Of a stretch of DNA of 64,000 nucleotides, positions 40,911 to 48,710 are shown piece after piece. Each line of letters opens with the position of its first letter. Within the stretch, counting starts at the first letter, position 1. A program made the translations under genes and the position numbers. Below the pieces are notes generated by a model that was given only the letters and a program-made list of their open reading frames with translations, searched no databases and was not told where the DNA came from. This DNA is from Mucilaginibacter terrigena (GTDB lineage Bacteria > Bacteroidota > Bacteroidia > Sphingobacteriales > Sphingobacteriaceae), in NCBI RefSeq assembly GCF_004168255.1, contig NZ_SEWG01000004.1:124001-188000 (forward strand). The letters run 5' to 3'.

Positions 40911-42833
40911 ATGATAGCTATAAATAACCTTACGTTCGAGATTGGTGCGCGTGCCTTGTATGATGAAGCCAACTGGCATATAAAACCAGGTGAAAAAATT
41001 GGCCTGATAGGCGCTAACGGTACGGGTAAAACTACGCTGTTAAAGATCATTGTGGGCGATTACACACCTACATCGGGTACCATTTCAATGGCTAAGGACC
41101 TTACCATGGGCTACCTTAACCAGGACCTGCTATCCTACTCGTCCGATAAAAACATCGTACATGTTGCCATGGAAGCGTTTGAGCGCCAAAACCAGCTGCA
41201 CGATGAAATTGAGGTTTTGCTTAAAAAACTGGAAACAGATTACAGCGAAGAGCTGCTGCACAAACTAAGCGATAAACAGCACGAGTTTGAACTGCTTGAC
41301 GGTTATAATATTGAATATAAAGCACACGAAATTTTAGCCGGCCTTGGTTTTAGCGAGGCTGATTGCGCACGTAAATTAAGCACCTTTAGCGGGGGCTGGC
41401 GCATGCGTGTAATGCTTGCCAAAATTCTTTTACAGGCGCCCGATATCCTATTATTGGATGAGCCTACCAACCACCTCGACTTACCATCGATACAGTGGCT
41501 GGAAGATTACCTGAAGGCGTTTAGCGGCGCTATCATCATCGTATCGCACGATAGATGGTTTTTAGATAAGGTGATAAATCGCACGGTGGAATCGCGTAAA
41601 GGTAAACTGAATGTTTATGCCGGCAATTATACTTTTTACCTGGAAGAGAAAGCCTTAAGGGCCGAAGTTCAGCGTGGAGAATTTAAGAACCAGCAATCGA
41701 AAATAAAACAAGAGGAACGTTTGATCGAGCGTTTCCGCGCCAAGGCATCAAAAGCAAAAATGGCGCAATCGCGTATAAAAATGCTTGATAAACTGGAGCG
41801 TGTTGAAGATGTGGACGATGATAACCCGGAGGTTAACTTCAGCTTCCGTTTCAGCAAGCAATCGGGCCGCCACGTGTCTACTTTAGAGCATATCACCAAA
41901 AAATATCCCTCAATTGATATTTTAGAAGATGCCGAAGCGATCATAGAAAAAGGTGATAAGATTGCCCTGATAGGTGCCAACGGTAAAGGTAAATCGACCC
42001 TACTGCGTATCGTAGCCGGCGCTGATAAGGAGTTTAAAGGTACTGCCGTTACAGGGCATAATGTTACACAAACCTTTTTTGCCCAACACCAGTTAGAGAG
42101 CCTTCATTTAGAACATCAGATACTACAGGAACTCCAGGCCTTCGCCCCAAAACATACCGATACCGAGTTGCGCTCGATATTAGGTTCGTTTTTGTTCACC
42201 GGCGATGATGTTTTCAAAAAGATCAAAGTACTATCGGGTGGCGAAAAATCGCGTGTAGCGCTGGCAAAAGCATTAACTGCTGATGCAAACTTTTTGGTAC
42301 TGGATGAGCCTACCAACCACCTGGATATGGCATCGGTTAATATATTGATACAGGCCCTGCAGCAGTACGAAGGCACGGTGATCGTAGTATCGCACGACAG
42401 GTATTTCCTGGATAATGTAGCCAACAAGATCTGGTTCATCGAAGACCAAAAGATAAAACAATACCCCGGCACCTATGCCGAGTACGACGAATGGAACGCA
42501 AAGCGAAAACTTGACCCTAAAGTGGCTGCGCCTGCCCCTCAGCCAAAAAAGGAAGAGAAAAAGCCCGAGCCGGTTAAACAGCCGCAAAGCGACAACAAAC
42601 ACCAGCAGCTAAAAAAGCTTAACCAAGACCTGAGCAAAATGGAAGAGCATATTTCGGCTTTAGAAAAAGAAGTAAAACAGCTGGAAACCCAACTGGCCGA
42701 CGACACCATCTACAACCAAGCCGAAAAGCTAAAGCAGATCAGCGATAACTATCAACTTAAAAAGCTGGAGCTTAGGGAAAATCAAAGTCGCTGGGAGGCC
42801 CTTGCCGAGCAGATCATGGAACTGGAAGCGTAG
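40911..42833 (+). CDS. ABC-F family ATPase
   Basis: The 640-residue soluble protein has two ATP-binding cassettes and no membrane part. The start is ATG 40911 (MIAINNLTFEIG), just after the promoter. The first cassette has Walker A GANGTGKTT, a modified signature FSGGWRMR and LLLDEPTNHLD. The linker typical of ABC-F follows. The second has GANGKGKST, LSGGEKSRVALAKAL and LVLDEPTNHLD. A C-terminal coiled coil (HQQLKKLNQDLSKMEEHISA) resembles Uup. ABC-F proteins act on ribosomes or in antibiotic protection; the specific role is undetermined. Confidence 0.93.
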   Translation: MIAINNLTFEIGARALYDEANWHIKPGEKIGLIGANGTGKTTLLKIIVGDYTPTSGTISMAKDLTMGYLNQDLLSYSSDKNIVHVAMEAFERQNQLHDEIEVLLKKLETDYSEELLHKLSDKQHEFELLDGYNIEYKAHEILAGLGFSEADCARKLSTFSGGWRMRVMLAKILLQAPDILLLDEPTNHLDLPSIQWLEDYLKAFSGAIIIVSHDRWFLDKVINRTVESRKGKLNVYAGNYTFYLEEKALRAEVQRGEFKNQQSKIKQEERLIERFRAKASKAKMAQSRIKMLDKLERVEDVDDDNPEVNFSFRFSKQSGRHVSTLEHITKKYPSIDILEDAEAIIEKGDKIALIGANGKGKSTLLRIVAGADKEFKGTAVTGHNVTQTFFAQHQLESLHLEHQILQELQAFAPKHTDTELRSILGSFLFTGDDVFKKIKVLSGGEKSRVALAKALTADANFLVLDEPTNHLDMASVNILIQALQQYEGTVIVVSHDRYFLDNVANKIWFIEDQKIKQYPGTYAEYDEWNAKRKLDPKVAAPAPQPKKEEKKPEPVKQPQSDNKHQQLKKLNQDLSKMEEHISALEKEVKQLETQLADDTIYNQAEKLKQISDNYQLKKLELRENQSRWEALAEQIMELEA

Positions 42834-42973
42834 AATAAAAAGTTTTTTAGGAGGCAGTTGCAGTAGCAGTTGCCTTTAAGCAAATATCATTGCTGCCGCG
42901 AGCTTTCAGTTGCGCTAAACCGCGGTAAATGAAATAAATTCGGCATAACGTGACTTTTTTCTACCTTGTGTTG

Positions 42974-44236
42974 ATGAAAACCCGTTTCTGCTTTTTACTG
43001 CTTTGCATTTTTGTAAGCATATCCTGTTTCGCCCAAACTCCACCCTTTGATAACAGCGTTTATCGCCACGAGATAAAAAGCGTTGAGTTTTATAATTCAA
43101 AAAAAACGGCTTCGTTCCCGGTTATTGAGTTGGGCGGGCGCGAAACTGTTACCCTGGGTTTTGATGACCTGAGCGGTGCAAGCCGTACTTTTAATTACAC
43201 CCTGCAGCACTGCGATGCCAATTGGAACCCTTCCAGCCTGTCGCCTGCCGAGTACCTGGAAAGCTTTACCGACGACCGCCTGAACGATTACACTTATTCA
43301 TCGGGTACGTTCCAAAAATACACCCACTACGAGGTTAAGATCCCAAACCGTAACATCGCGCCTAAAATATCAGGCAATTACATTTTAAAGGTTTATGAGG
43401 ATGGCGACCCAACTAAACTGATACTTACCCGCAGGCTTTATGTGGTGGGCAAACGCGTATCGGTAAGCGCCAATATCACCGCGTCTAACACGGTTTCGGC
43501 AAGGCGCACAAACCAAAAGGTAAATTTCAATATCGACTATACAGGGTTAGCCGTTCAAAACCCAACCACCGATATCCGCGCTTTCCTGATGCAAAATGCA
43601 AGGCCCGAAACCGGGATCATGAACAATAAACCAACCTACATACGTGGCACGCAGCTTGTTTATAACGATGTTAACATTAACGATTTTGCAGGCCGTAACG
43701 AGTTCAGGCATTTTGACACACGTACATTAAAACTCAACTCGGAACGGATCTCAAAGATCTATAAAGATACCGCCAATACGGTTGTACTGCTTGGCGACCC
43801 AAACCGCGACCTGCCCAATTATACTTTGCTGTATGATATTGATGGTAAGTTTTTCATCCTTAACCAGGATGGCAACGACCCGCGCCGCGATGCCGACTAC
43901 GCGCATATGTATTTCAGTTTGGCAGCCAATAAATCGCAGGCCGATGGTACGGCCTATATTGTAGGGCAGTTTAATGATTATAAGCTCGACGCTAACAGCA
44001 GGCTCACGTATGACGACCGCGGCCGCTGGTACACCGATCTGCTGTTGAAACAGGGGGTTTACGATTACCAGTACGTTTGGGTGAGCAACGCCACCAAAAA
44101 GCCCGACGATACCGCACTTGAAGGCAATTATTTTGAAACCGAGAACGAATACCAGTTGCTGGTTTACTACCGCCAAACCGGGGCCCGCTACGAGCAATTG
44201 GTGGGTTATAATCTATTAACTACGGCAAGGCAATAG
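42974..44236 (+). CDS. DUF5103 protein, type IX secretion plug protein domain
   Basis: A 420-residue exported protein. The start is ATG 42974 (MKTRFCFLLLCIFVSISCFAQ), a signal peptide, rather than the ATG eight codons upstream. The mature part is all-beta: EIKSVEFYNSKKTASFPVIEL, FDDLSGASRTFNYTLQHCDA, GRWYTDLLLKQGVYDYQYVW. It ends in a strand-rich domain. DUF5103 corresponds to the plug component described for the type IX outer-membrane translocon. No other T9SS gene except gldA (40 kb away) is in the window. The precise role is inferred from the family. Confidence 0.85.
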   Translation: MKTRFCFLLLCIFVSISCFAQTPPFDNSVYRHEIKSVEFYNSKKTASFPVIELGGRETVTLGFDDLSGASRTFNYTLQHCDANWNPSSLSPAEYLESFTDDRLNDYTYSSGTFQKYTHYEVKIPNRNIAPKISGNYILKVYEDGDPTKLILTRRLYVVGKRVSVSANITASNTVSARRTNQKVNFNIDYTGLAVQNPTTDIRAFLMQNARPETGIMNNKPTYIRGTQLVYNDVNINDFAGRNEFRHFDTRTLKLNSERISKIYKDTANTVVLLGDPNRDLPNYTLLYDIDGKFFILNQDGNDPRRDADYAHMYFSLAANKSQADGTAYIVGQFNDYKLDANSRLTYDDRGRWYTDLLLKQGVYDYQYVWVSNATKKPDDTALEGNYFETENEYQLLVYYRQTGARYEQLVGYNLLTTARQ

Positions 44237-44284
44237 CAATATTGGCTTACAAACTTTTACGGTCGATACTTTCCTGTTAAAGTT

Positions 44285-44292
44285 TATCTTTG
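44285..44292 (+). promoter_or_regulatory. -7 promoter element of the thioesterase gene
   Basis: TATCTTTG lies 4 bases before the ATG at 44297, implying an almost leaderless transcript. Confidence 0.5.
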
Positions 44293-44296
44293 CAGC

Positions 44297-44818
44297 ATGA
44301 AAGGAAAATCATCCAAAGAATCATTCACCATTATGAACGAGCTGGTATTACCTAACGATACCAACACCCTTAACAATTTAATGGGAGGCCGTTTATTACA
44401 CTGGATGGATATCGCGGCAGCTATATCGGCACAAAAACACTGCAACCGTATAGTGGTAACTGCGTCTGTTGATAATGTTTCCTTTCAGCACCCTATAAAA
44501 CTTGGTGATGTAATTACCATCGAGGCTAAGGTTTCGCGCGCATTTACTACCTCTGTCGAGGTGCGGCTGGATGTATATGCGCAAAACATACCATCCGGTA
44601 CGAAAGTTAAAAGTAACGAGGCCTATTATACATTTGTAGCTTTAGACCAAAACGGCCGTACCATACCCGTGCCACCTATGCTGCCCGAAACCGACGAAGA
44701 AGTTGAACTATATGAAGGTGCGCTTCGCCGCCGCCAGCTAAGGCTGATATTAGGCGGCAAAATGAAACCTGATGATGCTACCGAGCTAAAGGCATTGTTT
44801 TTTGGCGTAACCAAATAG
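44297..44818 (+). CDS. acyl-CoA thioesterase, hotdog fold (YciA/BACH-like)
   Basis: The 173-residue protein belongs to the hexameric hotdog thioesterases. Motifs are NDTNTLNNLMGGRLLHWMDI (with the Asn/Gly-rich loop and catalytic Asp), AAISAQKHCNRIVVTASVD, VSFQHPIKLGDVITIEAKV and TSVEVRLDVYAQN. It hydrolyses acyl-CoAs to CoA and free acid in the cytoplasm; chain-length preference cannot be deduced. The macrodomain gene follows 39 bases later on the same strand. Confidence 0.93.
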   Translation: MKGKSSKESFTIMNELVLPNDTNTLNNLMGGRLLHWMDIAAAISAQKHCNRIVVTASVDNVSFQHPIKLGDVITIEAKVSRAFTTSVEVRLDVYAQNIPSGTKVKSNEAYYTFVALDQNGRTIPVPPMLPETDEEVELYEGALRRRQLRLILGGKMKPDDATELKALFFGVTK

Positions 44819-44857
44819 CCTCAAAAACATCTTTACTACCCTATCCGTTATTTATTT

Positions 44858-45379
44858 ATGGATGATCGTATAAAACTACAGCAAGGCGATATCACCAAAC
44901 TACAGGTTGATGCTATTGTAAACGCCGCAAACAGCAGCCTGATGGGTGGTGGGGGTGTTGATGGTGCCATACACCGTGCCGGCGGCAAGCAGATATTGGA
45001 AGAATGCAAACAGATTGTTAACCGGCAGGGCGGCTGCAAAACCGGCAACGCGGTAATAACCACGGGCGGCAAACTACCCGCCCGGTACGTGATACATACC
45101 GTTGGCCCTGTTTGGAACGGCGGTAAGCACAACGAAGAAGAACTGCTGGCCAATTGTTACAGCAACAGCCTTAAAATTGCTGCGGGTAATGTGATCAAAG
45201 CCATCGCTTTCCCAAATATCAGCACCGGGGTTTACCGTTTCCCTAAAGATAAAGCGGCATCGATAGCGGTAAAAACCGTTGATGCCTTTTTACATACTAA
45301 CCGGGATATGGAAGAAGTGATATTTATTTGTTTTGATGATGAGAATTACGGACTGTATAAACGGCTGTTAAATAATTAG
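44858..45379 (+). CDS. ymdB: macrodomain O-acetyl-ADP-ribose deacetylase
   Basis: The 173-residue single macrodomain opens [24 protein letters not shown] up to the [14 protein letters not shown] loop. The phosphate-binding region is [12 protein letters not shown]. This matches YmdB-type proteins that hydrolyse O-acetyl-ADP-ribose and reverse some ADP-ribosylation. Length is standard. It may be co-transcribed with the thioesterase; the combination has no evident shared pathway. A hairpin repeat follows. Confidence 0.94.
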   Translation: MDDRIKLQQGDITKLQVDAIVNAANSSLMGGGGVDGAIHRAGGKQILEECKQIVNRQGGCKTGNAVITTGGKLPARYVIHTVGPVWNGGKHNEEELLANCYSNSLKIAAGNVIKAIAFPNISTGVYRFPKDKAASIAVKTVDAFLHTNRDMEEVIFICFDDENYGLYKRLLNN

Positions 45380-45381
45380 CT

Positions 45382-45478
45382 ATAAAGAGCGCCAAGCGAA
45401 AGCACAAAGGTCACGAAGTAAGCTCCGTGACCTTGTGATATAAAATATAATCTTTAAGCGCTTTGTGGTTAAATCATT
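45382..45478. repeat. inverted repeat/terminator between convergent genes
   Basis: AAGCACAAAGGTCACG (near 45399-45414) is mirrored by CGTGACCTTGTG (near 45427-45438), with flanking AGCGCC/AAGCGCTTTGTG words. It could end both the macrodomain and EVE genes; its words also fit the degenerate-repeat class. Confidence 0.65.
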
Positions 45479-45480
45479 AA

Positions 45481-45888
45481 TTACTCCCCTGCCAATTCCA
45501 GTATCCGGTCAAATTCTTCGCGCGTCATCCCCATTACAGATAGGCGGCCTTGTCTTACCAGGCCAATATCTTTAAGGCGTTCATCGGCTTTAATTTGTTC
45601 GAGGGTTACGGGCTTTTTAAGCGGCTCTACAGGTGCAAGGTCTACAACAACCCAATTAGGGTCCTCGGTTGTTGGGTCCTGGTAAAACTCTTTTACAACT
45701 TTGGCTATGCCTACAATTTCTTTCCCTTCGTTGCTGTGGTACCACATTACCAGGTCGTCTTCCTTCATCAGCCTTAGGTTATTACGGGCCTGGTAGTTGC
45801 GCACACCATCCCAAAAGGTACGGCCCTCTTTGTTGAATTTATCCCAGCTATATTTAAACGGTTCGGATTTTACAAGCCAATGGTTCAT
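45481..45888 (-). CDS. EVE domain protein
   Basis: The 135-residue protein is a PUA-like EVE domain: MNHWLVKSEPFKYSWDKF, FWDGVRNYQARNNLRLMK, GDLV-type DDLVMWYHSNEGKEIVGIAK and the C-terminal LSVMGMTREEFDRILELA. Such proteins bind modified bases or nucleotides. It is free-standing here, with no restriction or defence domain attached. Exact ligand unknown. Convergent with the macrodomain gene. Confidence 0.92.
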   Translation of the reverse strand: MNHWLVKSEPFKYSWDKFNKEGRTFWDGVRNYQARNNLRLMKEDDLVMWYHSNEGKEIVGIAKVVKEFYQDPTTEDPNWVVVDLAPVEPLKKPVTLEQIKADERLKDIGLVRQGRLSVMGMTREEFDRILELAGE

Positions 45889-46090
45889 ATAAAAACTATG
45901 TACGGAGTGGTTGAATTTGCTATTTTCTCCGGACGCGGTAAAGGTGACAAAATACGGCGAAAAACTAAAATTAATTATTAAACGCGTTTAAACATCTATT
46001 TTTCTTCTTACGAAAAACTATTTTGTAGCTAATCTTAATACGATAATATATATAATTGTAGTATACCATTTGCCTTGAACGTATACAAGT

Positions 46091-47050
46091 ATGCCTTTAC
46101 AGATCAATAATGATGATGCCAGCTTTAATGTGTTGTTTCATCACAATCCCAACCCAATGTGGATCGTGGAGGTTGATACGCTTCAGTTTAAAGAGGTAAA
46201 TGATGCCGCTATAAAACATTATGGCTACTGCCGCGAGGAGTTTTTAAACCAAATAACACTATCGAACATCCGGCCGGTGCACGAGCAGCAGGATATGCTT
46301 GCTCTTATCAAGCGTATAAAGCACAGCCAAACCATAAAAAAGGACCTTACGCACGTTAAAAAGGATGGAAGCGTAATTTATGTAAACATTACATCGTACA
46401 ACGTTACCTATTATGGGTGCCGTTGCCGCATGGTTATTATTAATGACATCACCCTGCAAAAGCATAAGGATATAAAGCTTACCGAGGCCTTAGATAAAAT
46501 TAACGAGACCCTGGAAAGCATCACTGATGGCTTTATAACGCTCGACCGCAAACTGCGGATAACTTACTGGAATAAAGAAGCAGAGCGCATACTGGCTACA
46601 GACAGGGCCGCGGTACTGCACAAAACGTTATGGCAGTTATACCCTTACTATCGCGAGCTAAACGTTTTTAAACGGTTTAATTACTCGTTAGATCATAAAG
46701 AAACGATAAAGTTTGAAGAACATATCCCGCAGTTAAATAAATGGGTGTGCTTTACGGTTTACCCCGGCAGTGATGGACTGGCGGTATACTTTCAGGATAT
46801 TAGCGGACAAAAACATGGCGAGGAGCAGATAAACCTTAAAAACAAAAGCCTTGATCAGATAGCCTATATCAACTCGCATTTGATACGAAAGCCGCTGGCC
46901 AATATATTAGGTATCATTAATTCTTTAGAATGCGCGCCGCATGATGAAGAGCATTTAGAGCAGCCCTTAAAAATGCTTAAACTAAGCGCTGTTGAGCTGG
47001 ATCATATCATAAAGGATATCAATACCCGGGTAGAAAAAACGTTAAAGTAG
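46091..47050 (+). CDS. PAS-domain sensor protein with a degenerate dimerisation helix and no kinase domain
   Basis: The 319-residue cytoplasmic protein has two PAS domains. The first is at about 10-125 (FNVLFHHNPNPMWIVEVDTL, FKEVNDAAIKHYGYCREEFL, KKDGSVIYVNITSYNVT); the second is at 130-245 (ITDGFITLDRKLRITYWNKE, VYFQDISGQKHGE). A short DHp-like helix pair follows (LDQIAYINSHLIRKPLANIL). That segment resembles histidine-kinase dimerisation helices, but no HATPase domain follows and the protein ends at TRVEKTLK. A signalling adaptor or remnant kinase are both possible. Convergent with holA. Confidence 0.82.
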   Translation: MPLQINNDDASFNVLFHHNPNPMWIVEVDTLQFKEVNDAAIKHYGYCREEFLNQITLSNIRPVHEQQDMLALIKRIKHSQTIKKDLTHVKKDGSVIYVNITSYNVTYYGCRCRMVIINDITLQKHKDIKLTEALDKINETLESITDGFITLDRKLRITYWNKEAERILATDRAAVLHKTLWQLYPYYRELNVFKRFNYSLDHKETIKFEEHIPQLNKWVCFTVYPGSDGLAVYFQDISGQKHGEEQINLKNKSLDQIAYINSHLIRKPLANILGIINSLECAPHDEEHLEQPLKMLKLSAVELDHIIKDINTRVEKTLK

Positions 47051-47060
47051 GCCTTTGGCT

Positions 47061-48083
47061 TTAGTACAATATTTTAAACATCAGTTCCTTCATCAAACCA
47101 CCATGGCCGGTGTTTGATTCAACGCCTTTGCTTTTTAGATCGTATTCGCGCAGGTAGCTTATCACCTGGAAGGTTTTGCCAAGATTGTAACCACGCGCTG
47201 CCTGCTCATAATCCTTTAAAAAGTATGGGCTAACACCAAGTTCCCTTGCTAGATTTTGCGGTGTTTTATCTTTCACATAATGATAGGCCAGCACCTTGCT
47301 GAAAAAATTATTGAGATTGCCCAGCACCAGCACAATAGGGTTGGCCTTAGGGTTGGCTTCAAAATAGTTCACTATCTGGTTAACCTTGTAGGCGTCCTTT
47401 TTCGTCAAAGCTCCCTGTAGTTCAAAAACATTATACTCCTTACTGATGCCTATGTTATCCTGTATCAGCTGCAGGGTTATCTCCTGCCCGGCGCTGATAT
47501 TCAGTATCAGCTTGTCCAGTTCGTTGGCAATTTTAGAAAGATCATTCCCCAAATATTCTGACAGCATGACCGATGCCTGCGGGTTTATTTTGTATTTTTT
47601 TTCGGCTATATAGCTTTCTATCCAGCCGGGTATCTTGCTATCGTATAACGCCGCCGATTCAAATATCAACCCGTTCTTTTCAATCGCTTTGTAAGTCTTT
47701 TTACGTTTATCAAACTTCCCGTATTTGTAGCAAAATACCATAATGGTGCTTGGCAGCGGGTTTTCCAGATAGCTAAGTATGGGGTTGATGCTTTTTTTGT
47801 CGTCATCATCCCGGCCCCATTTCATATCCTGCGCTTCTTTTACCATCACCACCTGGTAATCGCTCATCATGGGGTAGCGCTTGGCGGCGTTAATGGCGGT
47901 CATAATATCCGTATCCTTGCCGTATAGTATAGTTTGGTTAAAACCCTTCTCCGCGTCGGATAAAAGGTTGTTCTCGATATAATCGCTCACCAGGTCGATA
48001 TAATAAGGCTCCTCTCCGTGCAGTAAATACAGGGGTTTAAACTTATGGTTCTTAAGGTCTTTTATAATATCAGGAGCGGCCAT
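47061..48083 (-). CDS. holA: DNA polymerase III subunit delta
   Basis: The 340-residue clamp-loader subunit opens the sliding clamp. Motifs are LYLLHGEEPYYIDLVSDYIE (N-terminal domain), FNQTILYGKDTD, YLGNDLSKIANELDKLIL (domain II) and FELQGALTKKDAYKVNQIV plus the C-terminal collar region (QNLARELGVSPYFLKDYEQA). It is divergent from the HsdR-N gene; the same neighbour arrangement is common in Bacteroidota. The start ATG is 48081-48083, five bases from a repeat arm containing a TACTTTTG element on its strand. Confidence 0.93.
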   Translation of the reverse strand: MAAPDIIKDLKNHKFKPLYLLHGEEPYYIDLVSDYIENNLLSDAEKGFNQTILYGKDTDIMTAINAAKRYPMMSDYQVVMVKEAQDMKWGRDDDDKKSINPILSYLENPLPSTIMVFCYKYGKFDKRKKTYKAIEKNGLIFESAALYDSKIPGWIESYIAEKKYKINPQASVMLSEYLGNDLSKIANELDKLILNISAGQEITLQLIQDNIGISKEYNVFELQGALTKKDAYKVNQIVNYFEANPKANPIVLVLGNLNNFFSKVLAYHYVKDKTPQNLARELGVSPYFLKDYEQAARGYNLGKTFQVISYLREYDLKSKGVESNTGHGGLMKELMFKILY

Positions 48084-48087
48084 CTTT

Positions 48088-48244
48088 AAGTCAAAAGTAG
48101 AAATTGCGAAGCACTCTTGAGCACTAAAACGAAAAATAATAACGCGAAAAACTTAAAAGTAAAAAGTCCTGCTTGTCGACTAATAAACTTAAAGATAATT
48201 ACAGCCGCACCTTGTTTTGACTTTTGTATTTTTACTTTTGACTT
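48088..48244. repeat. inverted repeat arms carrying mirrored promoter elements
   Basis: AAGTCAAAAGTA (48088-48099) is exactly inverted as TACTTTTGACTT (48233-48244). Each arm contains TACTTTTG reading outward towards holA (minus) and the HsdR-N gene (plus), a fit to TAnnTTTG. Related words (AAAAGTAAAAAG) occur between. Confidence 0.65.
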
Positions 48245-48251
48245 TAATAAC

Positions 48252-48710
48252 ATGGATCTACTACTCCCGCTCAATTTACCACCCTACCCTTTTAAGCTTA
48301 CCGAACAAAACGGGCAGCTTACGGTGTTCGACGAACTGCGGAAGAAAAATATCATCATCACCCCCGAGGAGTGGGTACGCCAGCATTTTGTTCAATATCT
48401 TATTAACCAAAAGCAGTACCCCCGCTCGCTTATAAAGCTCGAAGGCGGTTTAAAACTGCACGGCATGGCTAAACGTACCGATATTGTGGTTTTTAACTCA
48501 TCAGGAAAAAAGATCTTACTGGTTGAATGCAAGGCCCCGTCGGTTGCCATTACGCAGGCTACCTTTGACCAGGCTGCACGCTATAATATGGTGCACAAGG
48601 TGCAATTGATGGTAGTAAGCAATGGCTTGCAACATTACTATTGCCGCATCGATCACGCTACCGAAACTTATCAATTTATAGAGGAATTGCCCGGCTATAA
48701 AGAGCTTTAG
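48252..48710 (+). CDS. HsdR N-terminal-domain protein (stand-alone nuclease-like)
   Basis: The 152-residue protein starts at ATG 48252 (MDLLLPLNLPPYPFKLTEQN); the longer frame from 48117 runs through repeat DNA. It has the PD-(D/E)XK-like fold of type I restriction HsdR N-termini. Motifs are EWVRQHFVQYLINQKQYP, RTDIVVFNSSGKKILLVECK (Asp and the E-x-K pair) and ITQATFDQAARYNM. No helicase, HsdM or HsdS genes accompany it, so it is not a restriction system. Divergent association with holA suggests a housekeeping role; the function is unknown. Convergent overlap with the hybrid kinase by 4 bases. Confidence 0.88.
   Translation: MDLLLPLNLPPYPFKLTEQNGQLTVFDELRKKNIIITPEEWVRQHFVQYLINQKQYPRSLIKLEGGLKLHGMAKRTDIVVFNSSGKKILLVECKAPSVAITQATFDQAARYNMVHKVQLMVVSNGLQHYYCRIDHATETYQFIEELPGYKEL

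Noticed and set aside
45481-45888. EVE domain protein considered as a defence-system component
   Set aside because: It is free-standing with no nuclease, McrB or other defence gene nearby.
48252-48710. HsdR N-terminal protein considered as part of a restriction-modification system
   Set aside because: No helicase, HsdM or HsdS genes accompany it; it is a lone domain beside holA.
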